Position numbers and translations under genes: made by a program. Shown here in pieces: positions 38,396 to 46,734 of a stretch of 64,000 nucleotides of DNA. Positions within the stretch are counted from its first letter, which is position 1, and the number at the start of each line of letters is the position of its first letter. The notes under the pieces are model-generated. The model saw nothing but the letters and a program-made list of their open reading frames with translations, was not told the origin of the DNA and ran no database searches. Source of the DNA: Rhodoferax ferrireducens (GTDB taxonomy: Bacteria; Pseudomonadota; Gammaproteobacteria; Burkholderiales; Burkholderiaceae_C); the NCBI GenBank assembly GCA_002083775.1, contig MTEI01000015.1, positions 1 to 64,000 on the forward strand, given 5' to 3'.

Positions 38396-38411
38396 TACCG
38401 GTAATTGGGTA
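38396..38411 (+). promoter_or_regulatory. Operator-like site TACC-N8-GGTA, site 2
   Basis: TACCGGTAATTGGGTA is the second half of the pair. Seven bases (ATTTGGC) separate it from site 1. The same pair, with the same spacing, recurs in reverse at 40678-40716. Confidence 0.6.
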
Positions 38412-38446
38412 GTGAAGCGCACTATTTTTTTACGTGAAAAAGCGAT

Positions 38447-38540
38447 GCTGTCATTCCGGGCATCTCTCCGTCATCCCGGGCTTGACCCGGGATCCATGAA
38501 CCCGGGGCCATGGATTGCGGGTCAAGCCCGCAATGACAGC
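38447..38540. repeat. Large composite palindrome (dispersed repeat type)
   Basis: GCTGTCATT at the left end pairs with AATGACAGC at the right end. Inside are two smaller hairpins, CCCGGGCTTGACCCGGG and GCGGGTCAAGCCCGC, that also pair with each other, and GGATCCATG with CATGGATT. The CGTCATCCCGGGCTTGACCC type is a well-known dispersed palindrome in proteobacteria. It lies just downstream of the response-regulator stop and may act as its transcription end or mRNA stabiliser. Confidence 0.85.
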
Positions 38541-38581
38541 CTTCTTTCATGCCTCGGGTGGTAGGGCTGCCATGAAAATTA

Positions 38582-39232
38582 TCAGTCGGTGTAGCGACGC
38601 CCCGGCAACACGTGGCTGTCCACATAACGGGTCAGCTCGGCCACGCTGTGCAGATCAAGCTTGCGCATGATGTTGCGCCGATGCACTTCAACGGTAGCAG
38701 CGGCAATACCCAGCTTGCTGGCGATCACATTGGAGGTGTGCCCGTCGGCCACCAGCTTGAGCACTTGCCACTCGCGTGGACCAATGGTCTTCTGGCACGG
38801 CTCGGCATGTTGCACAAGCAAATCGCCAGCCATCAAGGCCACCACCTCGGAACTCAAATACGTGCGCCCCTTGGCGGCAGCGCGAATGGCATGCAGCAGC
38901 TCATCGCAGCCCTCGGACTTGGTGACATAACCCGTGGCACCGGCTTGCAGTATTTCAAGCACATAGCGTTGTTCCAAATAGGCCGACAAAGCCACCACCT
39001 TGACCCCCGGCAGCGCAGCGTGCAGGCTGCGGGTGGTCTCGATACCGTTCATGCCGGCCATATTGATGTCCATACAAATCACGTGGGGTGCGGTGGCGCG
39101 GGCCAACTCCAGCACTTCCACCCCCGAATTGGCCAGCCCCACCACCTCCAGATCGGTCACCGAGAGCAACAGGCGCTGCAGCGCCTCGCGAAAGATTTGA
39201 TGGTCATCGACCAGCAGGATGCGAATCGTCAT
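38582..39232 (-). CDS. NarL/FixJ-type response regulator
   Basis: A 216-residue regulator with an N-terminal REC domain (LLVDDHQIF, phospho-Asp in VICMDINMAGMNG, ALSAY, KSEG) and a C-terminal LuxR-type helix-turn-helix (GPREWQVLKLVADGHTSNVI, then VEVHRRNIMRKLDLHSVAEL, about residues 148-205). It overlaps the upstream kinase gene by 4 bp and is its likely partner. Paired TACC-N8-GGTA sites lie downstream, before the chemosensory operon, and upstream of the kinase, which makes it the best candidate to bind them. Confidence 0.93.
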   Translation of the reverse strand: MTIRILLVDDHQIFREALQRLLLSVTDLEVVGLANSGVEVLELARATAPHVICMDINMAGMNGIETTRSLHAALPGVKVVALSAYLEQRYVLEILQAGATGYVTKSEGCDELLHAIRAAAKGRTYLSSEVVALMAGDLLVQHAEPCQKTIGPREWQVLKLVADGHTSNVIASKLGIAAATVEVHRRNIMRKLDLHSVAELTRYVDSHVLPGRRYTD

Positions 39233-40515
39233 GGCTGTGGCGCCAGCATGGGCTGCGGAATGTCGACCCGGATGCAGGTGCCACGCCCTGGCGCGCTGTC
39301 AAGCGAGAAGTAGCCATCGAGAAATTCGGCAGTCTGGCTCATCTGACACAAGCCTTGCCCGGCCACCGTACCGTTGTCGTGCGGCAAGTGCGTGGCTGCG
39401 CTATCAAAACCGATGCCGTCATCCGAAATCACCAGATGCACTGGCCAGCCGCTGAGTTGCAGCGACACATGGATGTGTTTGGCTTGGGCGTGCTTGGCGC
39501 AGTTGGTCAGTGCTTCCTGGGTGATGCGAAACAAGGCCAGTTCGGTATCGGCCTGCAGGCGGACCCCGTCCGGGCTGCACGCCATGTGCACCTTCACGCC
39601 GGTGCGCAGGCCAAACTGGCGTGCGTAGCTTTGCAAAGCCGCCGACAAGCCACCCAGCTCAAACACGCTGGGGTACAAATCCGCACACAGGTTGCGTATG
39701 CCGGTATTGGTGTCTTCCAGCAAGGCCAGGGTGTCGGCGGCGCAATCAGAGAAAACCTGGGTGTCGCGCGAGTTGGGCGCGGTGGCAATGATGAGCTCCA
39801 GATTCAGACGCAACGACGCCAGGTTGGCGCTGGTCCGGTCGTGCAGATCGTGTGAAAACCGGCGTTTAAGTTGCTCTTGCGCCTGCAACAAGCTGCGCGC
39901 CAATTCGGCCTTGCGATCGGCAAGACCAAGACGTTTGAGCTCACTGATATCGCTGATCACCACCCGCTGCTGCAAAAAGCCGTCTGGCGCGGGTTGCAAG
40001 CTGCTCACCAAATGCCCCCAAAACGGGCTGCCATCGGCTTTGATCAAGCGCAGTTGGCAGGTTTGCGGCACACCCAAAAGTAGCAATAGTTGGCAGTGCT
40101 GGAACCAGGCGTGTTGGTCTGACTTGAGGACCAGACGAAAAAACACCCGGTGAGCCAAGTCCTGGCGCGTCAGACCAAACAGCGTTGCGGTGGCCAGGTT
40201 GGCTTGTAAAAACAAGCCCTTGTCACTGAGTGTGCAATAGGCCATGGGTACCAGATCGTACAGATCAACATAGCGGCTGCGTTCAAACTCCAGTGCCCGC
40301 TGGGCGCTGCGCAACTGCTCGTTTTGCATCTCAAGCTCAATCTGATGGACCTGCAGGTCGTGCAGCAAGTGCCCGGTGTCAGGCGGCAACCGGGTGCTGG
40401 CGCTGTCCGGGAGACCGGCGGCGCGCTCGTGCCAGAGCAACTCGGCTTGTTCGCGCAATGCCGGCGCCTCGATACCGGGCGACTGAGGGCTGCGTGTGGT
40501 CTGCTGACCGTCCAT
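39229..40515 (-). CDS. Soluble PAS sensor histidine kinase (HisKA_3, NarX-like)
   Basis: A 428-residue cytoplasmic kinase. After a Q/E-rich coiled N-terminus (residues 20-90) comes a PAS domain (about 90-205). The HisKA_3 dimerisation domain has the phospho-His in RRFSHDLHDRTSANLASLRL (first 20 shown), and an HATPase_c domain has EALTNCAKHA, ISDDGIGFD and GQGLCQM. It has no membrane segment, so the signal is intracellular; no haem or flavin ligand is obvious in the PAS. Partner of the overlapping response-regulator gene. The operator pair lies about 160 bp upstream. Confidence 0.92.
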   Translation of the reverse strand: MDGQQTTRSPQSPGIEAPALREQAELLWHERAAGLPDSASTRLPPDTGHLLHDLQVHQIELEMQNEQLRSAQRALEFERSRYVDLYDLVPMAYCTLSDKGLFLQANLATATLFGLTRQDLAHRVFFRLVLKSDQHAWFQHCQLLLLLGVPQTCQLRLIKADGSPFWGHLVSSLQPAPDGFLQQRVVISDISELKRLGLADRKAELARSLLQAQEQLKRRFSHDLHDRTSANLASLRLNLELIIATAPNSRDTQVFSDCAADTLALLEDTNTGIRNLCADLYPSVFELGGLSAALQSYARQFGLRTGVKVHMACSPDGVRLQADTELALFRITQEALTNCAKHAQAKHIHVSLQLSGWPVHLVISDDGIGFDSAATHLPHDNGTVAGQGLCQMSQTAEFLDGYFSLDSAPGRGTCIRVDIPQPMLAPQP

Positions 40516-40677
40516 GGGCGCCTCCAGCGTTGTGGTGATCTGATGGGCAATGGATTCTATGCCCCAGCATCAGGTGACAGTGGCAGCATCTGGGGCTGCA
40601 CACGCCCCCTGGCATGGCCAGCAGCCTCAGGCAGCGTTCACTCTTTGACCGCCATCACACAAATACAGGCCCAGCGC

Positions 40678-40693
40678 TACCGGTTTACCGGTA
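40678..40693 (-). promoter_or_regulatory. Operator-like site, perfect TACCGGT-TT-ACCGGTA
   Basis: This is a perfect 7-2-7 inverted repeat fitting TACC-N8-GGTA. It equals site 2 of the 38396 pair in reverse orientation. Confidence 0.7.
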
Positions 40694-40700
40694 GTGCAAT

Positions 40701-40716
40701 TACCTGCTTTCTGGCA
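40701..40716 (-). promoter_or_regulatory. Operator-like site, one mismatch
   Basis: TACCTGCTTTCTGGCA differs from TACC-N8-GGTA at one base. Its centre is 23 bp from the 40678 site, the same spacing as in the 38373/38396 pair, with shared CAGGTAATT on the minus strand. Confidence 0.55.
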
Positions 40717-40805
40717 GTGGCTGCGTGGGCAGGCGCGTATGCTTTGCGCGAGTGCGGCAAGCCGACACTCTGGCGGGCCAAAAATGGCGGCCACCAAGGG
40801 GGCTG

Positions 40806-40874
40806 ATTTTTATGCATCAAATGAGGCTGTAGCCCTTATGGGTGTTGCGTCAACAGCTACTATAAAGGTAGCAT
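40806..40874 (+). repeat. Degenerate hairpin repeat upstream of the first dCACHE gene
   Basis: It reads TGTAGCCCTTATGGG, then CAACAGCTACTATAAAGG, matching the family start and AGCTA end. The AAAGG within it lies 8 bp before the ATG and may serve as the Shine-Dalgarno. Confidence 0.6.
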
Positions 40875-40876
40875 TT

Positions 40877-43324
40877 ATGACGCATCAACCGAACTTCAGG
40901 GTTCTCTGGCAACACTCGCTGGGAACCCGTGCAATTGTGATCACGCTGGCGGTGTTTGCGGTCAACCTGTGGGTGTTGTCGTTTTACACGAGCCACTTGC
41001 TGAAGGTGGACATGCAACGGGTGTTGTGCGAGCAGCAGTTTCAAACCGTGTCCTCGGTGGCCACCCAAATCAACGAAGATCTCACTGACCGGCTGCTGGC
41101 ACTGGAACAAATTGCCACCCATTTGGATGAGCGCCAGGTTGGCAACCCTGCCGTGTTACAGGAACGGTTGGAGCAGCGACCCCTTTTGCAACTGATGTTC
41201 AACGGCGGCGTCTTCGCCACCGATGCCAACGGCACGGCGATTGCCGATGTGCCGCTGTCCGTAGGCCGAATTGGCACCAACTACCTTGACCGCGAGTCCG
41301 TGGCCGTGCCGCTCAAAACTGGCAAAACGGTGATTGGCCGCCCGGCCATGGGCAAAAAGCTCGGCGCGCCGATCTTCAGCATCGTCGCACCCATTCGCCA
41401 CAGCAGCGGCGCGGTGATCGGCACCTTGGTGGCAACCATCAACCTGGGCGAACCGAACTTTCTGGACAAGGTGACAACGGGGCGCTATGGCCAATCGGGT
41501 GGCTACCTGCTGGTGGCACCCCAACACAATCTGTTTGTGACCGCCTCCGACAAAAGCCGCATCATGCAGCCGCTGCCGGCCCCAGGTATCAACACCATGC
41601 ACGACCGCTACATGCAGGGTTTTGAGGGCTGTGGCGTGGCAGTGAACGCCAAAGGCGTGCCAGAACTCAGCGCCGTCAAAGGTATTCCGGTGGCGGGCTG
41701 GTTCATCGCCGTGGTGTTGCCCGCCGCTGAAGCGTTTGCGCCGATTGATGACATGCGCCAGCGCATGCTGTGGGCCACGCTGTTGCTGACCTTGCTGACC
41801 GGCATGCTGACCTGGTGGATGTTGCAGCGCCAACTCGCCCCGATGTTGAGCGCAGCCAAGACACTGACCCGCCTGGCAACCCAAGACCTGCCCGTCAAGG
41901 CGCTGCCCGTTACCCGCCACGACGAAATCGGCGCGATGATCGGCGGCTTCAATCACCTGCTGGACACCTTGGCCAAACGAGAAATGGCGCTGACCGAGAG
42001 TGAGCAGCGCTTTCGGCACTTTGTTGAGAAAAACTCTTCCGTGATGCTGTTGATCGACGCATCGTCGGGCGAAATCATGGATGCCAATAGGGCTGCCGTG
42101 CGTTATTACGGCTACGCCTGGCGACAGCTGGTAGGCATGAACATCAACCACATCAACACCGCCACACCGGAATGTGTGGCGCGGGAAAGACTGGCGGCCT
42201 TGCGCGAGGAACGCAATTACTTTCTGTTTTCGCATCGCCTCGCGTCGGGCGAAGCGCGTGATGTGGAGGTGTATTCAACGCCGATTGAAACGGCGGGACG
42301 CAGCATCCTTTTCTCTATCGTCCATGACGTGAATGACAAGAATCTGGCGCAGCGGGCACTGGTTGACAGCGAGTTTCGCTGGAAGTTTGCCATTGAGGGC
42401 GCAGGTGAGGGCCTGTGGGACTGGAACGTGTTGGCGGGCACCGTGTTTTTCAGCCCACGGTGGAAAGAGATGCTGGGCTTCACGCAAGACGAGATCGGCT
42501 GTAGCCTGGATGAATGGCGCAAGCGGGTCCACCCCGATGATCTGGCGCGCGCCATGGCCGATGTGCAAGCGCATCTGGACGGCCTGACCCCCATCTACCT
42601 GAACGAGCACCGCATATGTTGCAAAGATGGCAGCTGGAAGTGGATTCTGGACCGGGGCCTGGTGGTCAGCCGCGATGCCGCGGGCCAACCCCTGCGGGTG
42701 ATTGGCACGCACACCGACATCAACGAACGCCACCAGGCCGACGCCGAGCGCCATGTGCTGGAAGCGCAGATCCAGCACATGGCTTTCATGGACCCGCTCA
42801 CCCAGTTGCCTAACCGGCGCCTGCTGGACGACCGATTGACCCAAGCCATGGCCGCCAGCAAACGCAGCGGGCAATATGGTGCCTTGATGTTCCTTGACCT
42901 GGACAACTTCAAACCCTTGAATGACCTGCATGGGCACGGCGTGGGCGATCTGCTGCTGGTGGAGGTGGCCCGGCGCCTGACCGACAGCGTGCGGGGCGCC
43001 GATTCTGTTGCCCGACTCGGGGGTGACGAATTTGTGGTGGTGCTCAACGAGCTGGATGCGGACTTGGCGCGCGCCACCGAACACGCCAGCGCCGTGGCCG
43101 AAAAGATTCGGGCCTCGTTGGTAGAGCCTTACATCTTGACAGTGGCATCGCAAGGCCAGGTGACCATCGTCGAGCACCATTGCAGCGCCAGCATGGGCGT
43201 GGTGATGTTCGTCAACCACGAAGAAAACCAGACGGACCTGATGAAATGGGCCGACTCGGCCATGTACGAGGCCAAGGATGCCGGGCGCAATATGGTTCGG
43301 TTTTACACACCAAATACCCCTTAA
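40877..43324 (+). CDS. dCACHE-PAS diguanylate cyclase
   Basis: An 815-residue inner-membrane cyclase that makes c-di-GMP. After a first membrane segment (about 18-38) comes a periplasmic double-CACHE sensor (about 40-285, with GRPAMGKKLGAPIF and GYLLVAPQHN), a second membrane segment (about 295-315), HAMP, two PAS domains (about 380-495 and 505-625) and GGDEF (about 640-810). The active site is intact (ARLGGDEF) with an RGAD I-site five residues before it, so product inhibition is likely. Start at 40877 matches the N-terminus of the paralogue at 43370. Operator pair lies about 160 bp upstream. Confidence 0.93.
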   Translation: MTHQPNFRVLWQHSLGTRAIVITLAVFAVNLWVLSFYTSHLLKVDMQRVLCEQQFQTVSSVATQINEDLTDRLLALEQIATHLDERQVGNPAVLQERLEQRPLLQLMFNGGVFATDANGTAIADVPLSVGRIGTNYLDRESVAVPLKTGKTVIGRPAMGKKLGAPIFSIVAPIRHSSGAVIGTLVATINLGEPNFLDKVTTGRYGQSGGYLLVAPQHNLFVTASDKSRIMQPLPAPGINTMHDRYMQGFEGCGVAVNAKGVPELSAVKGIPVAGWFIAVVLPAAEAFAPIDDMRQRMLWATLLLTLLTGMLTWWMLQRQLAPMLSAAKTLTRLATQDLPVKALPVTRHDEIGAMIGGFNHLLDTLAKREMALTESEQRFRHFVEKNSSVMLLIDASSGEIMDANRAAVRYYGYAWRQLVGMNINHINTATPECVARERLAALREERNYFLFSHRLASGEARDVEVYSTPIETAGRSILFSIVHDVNDKNLAQRALVDSEFRWKFAIEGAGEGLWDWNVLAGTVFFSPRWKEMLGFTQDEIGCSLDEWRKRVHPDDLARAMADVQAHLDGLTPIYLNEHRICCKDGSWKWILDRGLVVSRDAAGQPLRVIGTHTDINERHQADAERHVLEAQIQHMAFMDPLTQLPNRRLLDDRLTQAMAASKRSGQYGALMFLDLDNFKPLNDLHGHGVGDLLLVEVARRLTDSVRGADSVARLGGDEFVVVLNELDADLARATEHASAVAEKIRASLVEPYILTVASQGQVTIVEHHCSASMGVVMFVNHEENQTDLMKWADSAMYEAKDAGRNMVRFYTPNTP

Positions 43325-43369
43325 GCCCTTATAGGTTGTGCTCAATACGCTATATAAATCATAGTTATC
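43323..43369 (+). repeat. Degenerate hairpin repeat between the dCACHE paralogues
   Basis: AAGCCCTTATAGG, then AATACGCTATATAAATCATAG, matches the family start and tail but lacks a full GGGCT arm. It fills the whole 45-bp gap between the two paralogous genes. Confidence 0.6.
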
Positions 43370-46300
43370 ATGAAGCTCCCAACCAAACTGAGAGTGTCCT
43401 GGCAGCACTCGCTTGGCACCCGTGCAACGGTGATCACGCTGGCTGTTTTTGTGGTCAACCTGTGGGCGCTGTCGTTCTACGTGAGTCACTTGCTCCGCCA
43501 AGACATGCAGCGGGTGCTGGGCGAGCAGCAGTTTCAGACCGTGTCGGTGGTTGCCGCAGAAGTGAATGCCGGCCTCAACGACCGGCTGGAGGCACTTGAA
43601 CACATTGCCACCCATCTGAATGAGCGCCAGTTGGGCAAACCAGCCGAGTTGCAGGCCCTGCTGGAGCAGCAGCCCATTTTGCAACTGATGTTCAACGGCG
43701 GTGTCTTCGCCACCGACGCCTATGGCACGGCGATTGCCGATGTGCCGCTGTCTGTAGGCCGAATTGGTACCAACTACATGGACCGCGAGTCGGTGGCCGT
43801 ACCGCTCAAGACGGGCAAAACGGTGATTGGCCGCCCGGCCATGGGCAAAAAGCTGGGGGCGCCGATCTTCAGCATCGTCACACCCCTACGCCATACCTCT
43901 GGCGCGGTGATCGGCACCCTGGTGGCCACCATCAACCTGGGGCAACCGAACTTTTTGGACAAGGTGACCACCGGTCGCTATGGCAAGACGGGTGGCTACC
44001 TGCTGGTGGCGCCGCAGCACCAACTGTTTGTGACGGCCTCCGACAAAAGCCGCATCATGCAGGCGCTGCCTGCAGCCGGCATCAACACCATGCACGACCG
44101 CTACATGCAGGGTTTTGAGGGTTACGGCATTGCGTTCAATTCCAGGGGTGTCGAAGAGCTCAATGCGGCCAAGGCGATTCCGGTGGCGGGCTGGTTCCTG
44201 GGTGTGGTCATGCCCACCGCCGAAGCCTTTTCCCCTATTCATGACATGCAGCAACGCATGTTCCTGGCCACCCTGTTGCTGACCCTGATGACCGGCGCAT
44301 TGACCTGGTGGATTTTGCAGCGCGAGCTGTCACCCCTGGTGGCCACCGCAGATGCCATGACGGACCTGGCCAATACCAACCAGATCGAACAGCCCCTGCC
44401 CGCCAACCGGCAGGATGAAATCGGGCAGCTCATCAGTGGCTTCAACCGCATCCTGGCGCTGTGGACGCAACGTGAGGCCTCGCTGAAGGAGAGCCAGCAA
44501 AACCTGGCCATCACCCTGAATTCCATTGGCGATGCGGTGATTGCCACCGACGTGGCGGGGCGCATCACCCACATGAACCCGGTGGCCGAATCCTTGACCG
44601 GCTGGCCTTTGGCGGACGGGCTGGGCCGCCTGCTGCTGGATGTGTTTCACATTGTCAATGTCACCACGCGCCAGCCGGTGTCAGACCCGGTGCAACTGGT
44701 GATGGCGCGCGGCGAAGTGGTGGGGCTGGCCAACCATTCCGTGCTGCTGGCCCGGGGCGGGCAGGAACACCACATTGCCGACAGTGCCGCCCCCATCCAC
44801 AACGCCGCAGGTGGCGTTGTGGGGGTGGTGCTGGTGTTCAGTGACGTGACCGAGAAGTACCGCCAGCAAGAGGCGCTGCGCATCGCCGCCACCGCGTTCG
44901 AGTCGCAGCAAGGCACGGTCATCACCAACGCCGAGCGCGTGATCCTGCAGGTGAACCAGGCGTTTACCGACATTACCGGCTACAGCGCCGAAGAAGCAGT
45001 GGGGCAAAACCCGCGCCTGATGAAATCTGGCCGCCACGACAACGCCTACTACGCAGCCATGTACCAGGCGCTGGAAAACACCGGTGCCTGGGCTGGCGAA
45101 ATCTGGAACCGGCGCAAGAATGGCGAGATTTACCCCGGCTGGCTCAACATCAGTGCCGTCAAGGACGACACCGGCCTGACCACCCACTTTGTCGGCATCT
45201 TCACCGACATCAGCCAGCGCCTGAATGCCCAGGCGCAAATTGACAGCCTGGCTTTTTACGACCCGCTGACGCACCTGCCCAACCGCCGCCTGCTGCTGGA
45301 CCGGCTGGAGCAGACGCTGCACACCAGCACCCGGCACCCGCGCAAAAGCGCCTTGCTGTTTGTTGATCTGGACAACTTCAAAACGCTCAACGACACGCTG
45401 GGCCATTACCAGGGCGACTTGCTGCTGATGCAAGTGGCGCAGCGGCTGAAAACCTGCATCCGCGACGGCGATACCGTGGCCCGCTTGGGCAGTGACGAGT
45501 TTGTGGTGATGCTCGAAGACCTGAGCGCGGACGACATTGAAGCCGCGACCCAGTCAGAGACAGTGGCTGATGCCGTTTTACAGGCGTTCCAGCAAGACTT
45601 TGCGCTGGACCAAGGTCTGCACCGCAGTACACCCAGCATTGGCATCACCTTGTTTGGCGGCGAGGCGTTGGAGGGCAGCGAGCAGCCGCTCAAACGCGCC
45701 GAACTGGCCATGTTCCAGGCCAAGGCGGCGGGTCGCAATACGCTGCGCTTTTTTGATGCCCGGATGCAGACCGAAGTCTCGGCCCATGCCGCACTGGAAG
45801 CCGATTTGCGCGAGGCGGTGGCGCAACAGCAATTCTTGCTGCACTACCAGCCGCAAGTGGTGGGCGCTGGGCGCATTACCGGGGTAGAAGCCTTGTTGCG
45901 CTGGCAGCATCCGCTGCGCGGCCTGGTGCCGCCGGGCGAGTTCATTCCCCTGGCCGAAGAAACTGGCCTGATCTTGCCCATTGGCCAGTGGGTGCTGGAA
46001 ACCGCCTGCAGCCAGTTGGCCGCCTGGGCACTGCAGCCCGAGTTGTCGCAGCTGACCATGGCCGTCAACGTGAGCGCCCTGCAGTTCAAGCAGATTGATT
46101 TTGTCGACAGTGTGCTGGGCACACTGGCGCGCAGCCAGGCCAACCCGCACCGGCTCAAGCTGGAGTTGACCGAAAGCATGCTGGTGGACAACGTCGAGGC
46201 CATCATTGCCAAGATGGGCAACCTCAAGGCCCGGGGGGTGACTTTTTCGCTGGATGATTTTGGCACCGGCTACTCGTCACTGGCCTACCTGAAGCGCCTG

Positions 46301-46549
46301 CCACTGGACCAGCTCAAGATTGACCAGGGCTTTGTGCGCAACATCGTCACCGACACCAACGATGCCGCCATTGCCCGCATGGTGGTGGCGCTGGCCGAAA
46401 GCCTGGGGCTGGTGGTGATTGCCGAGGGCGTGGAATTGCAGGCGCAGGCGGACTTTTTAACCCATTTGGGTTGCCACGCGTACCAGGGCTACCTGTTCAG
46501 CAAACCCCTGACGGCAGCGGCATTTGAGGCGTTTGCCCGCAGCCGGTGA
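43370..46549 (+). CDS. dCACHE-PAS GGDEF-EAL protein (c-di-GMP turnover)
   Basis: A 1059-residue inner-membrane protein. Its first 330 residues or so, covering both membrane segments and the dCACHE sensor, are nearly the same as in the preceding gene. Then come HAMP, two PAS domains (about 375-495 and 500-620), GGDEF (about 630-790) and EAL (about 805-1055). The cyclase motif is ARLGSDEF with an RDGD I-site, so cyclase activity is uncertain. The EAL domain keeps GVEALLRW, VNVSALQ, LTESML, DDFGTGYSSL, QLKID and AEGVEL, so phosphodiesterase activity is likely. The gene start has no clear Shine-Dalgarno. The pair may give opposite outputs from one ligand. Confidence 0.93.
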   Translation: MKLPTKLRVSWQHSLGTRATVITLAVFVVNLWALSFYVSHLLRQDMQRVLGEQQFQTVSVVAAEVNAGLNDRLEALEHIATHLNERQLGKPAELQALLEQQPILQLMFNGGVFATDAYGTAIADVPLSVGRIGTNYMDRESVAVPLKTGKTVIGRPAMGKKLGAPIFSIVTPLRHTSGAVIGTLVATINLGQPNFLDKVTTGRYGKTGGYLLVAPQHQLFVTASDKSRIMQALPAAGINTMHDRYMQGFEGYGIAFNSRGVEELNAAKAIPVAGWFLGVVMPTAEAFSPIHDMQQRMFLATLLLTLMTGALTWWILQRELSPLVATADAMTDLANTNQIEQPLPANRQDEIGQLISGFNRILALWTQREASLKESQQNLAITLNSIGDAVIATDVAGRITHMNPVAESLTGWPLADGLGRLLLDVFHIVNVTTRQPVSDPVQLVMARGEVVGLANHSVLLARGGQEHHIADSAAPIHNAAGGVVGVVLVFSDVTEKYRQQEALRIAATAFESQQGTVITNAERVILQVNQAFTDITGYSAEEAVGQNPRLMKSGRHDNAYYAAMYQALENTGAWAGEIWNRRKNGEIYPGWLNISAVKDDTGLTTHFVGIFTDISQRLNAQAQIDSLAFYDPLTHLPNRRLLLDRLEQTLHTSTRHPRKSALLFVDLDNFKTLNDTLGHYQGDLLLMQVAQRLKTCIRDGDTVARLGSDEFVVMLEDLSADDIEAATQSETVADAVLQAFQQDFALDQGLHRSTPSIGITLFGGEALEGSEQPLKRAELAMFQAKAAGRNTLRFFDARMQTEVSAHAALEADLREAVAQQQFLLHYQPQVVGAGRITGVEALLRWQHPLRGLVPPGEFIPLAEETGLILPIGQWVLETACSQLAAWALQPELSQLTMAVNVSALQFKQIDFVDSVLGTLARSQANPHRLKLELTESMLVDNVEAIIAKMGNLKARGVTFSLDDFGTGYSSLAYLKRLPLDQLKIDQGFVRNIVTDTNDAAIARMVVALAESLGLVVIAEGVELQAQADFLTHLGCHAYQGYLFSKPLTAAAFEAFARSR

Positions 46550-46734
46550 GGCGCTGCGGGCCACGAGAGCTGCTGCGTCTTGGCGAAAGCTTCCAATAGA
46601 CAGGGATGGCCGCTGGTTTCCCTCCAGTGTCCGCGCTCAGACCGGTAATATCAACATCTGATACCTGGGTTTGATCTTATTGATTGGTTGACAGGTTTTG
46701 GTATTATTCGACAATTGTCAACCAGGAGGTCGCG
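46550..46734. promoter_or_regulatory. Promoter/operator region of the ImmA-PIN cassette
   Basis: TTGATT (46680-46685), 16 bp, TATTAT (46702-46707) is a plausible promoter. Overlapping it is the inverted repeat GGTTGACA (46686-46693) / TGTCAACC (46716-46723), with the palindrome GACAATTGTC (46710-46719) inside. These fit an operator for the XRE domain of the downstream gene. A GGAGG Shine-Dalgarno lies just before the ATG at 46735. The left half of the gap shows nothing. Confidence 0.6.

Larger units (their letters stand above)
38261..38581. other. Regulatory gap: operators and a large palindrome
   Basis: This 321-bp gap separates the chemosensory operon from the response-regulator gene; both read leftward. 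It contains two TACC-N8-GGTA sites (38373-38411) and a 94-bp palindromic element (38447-38540). The rest must hold the promoter of the operon, but I could not assign -35/-10 boxes with confidence. Confidence 0.7.
40516..40876. other. Divergent regulatory gap with operators and a repeat
   Basis: This 361-bp gap lies between the kinase (leftward) and the dCACHE cyclase (rightward). It contains the second TACC-N8-GGTA pair (40678-40716) and a degenerate family repeat (40806-40874) directly ahead of the cyclase ATG. An open frame runs in phase with the cyclase from 40694, but its translation covers the operators and repeat, so the start at 40877 is preferred. Confidence 0.7.

Noticed and set aside
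40694..40876. A longer start for the dCACHE cyclase
   Set aside because: The extra 61 residues are encoded by the operator pair and family repeat, and the paralogue at 43370 starts at the equivalent of 40877.
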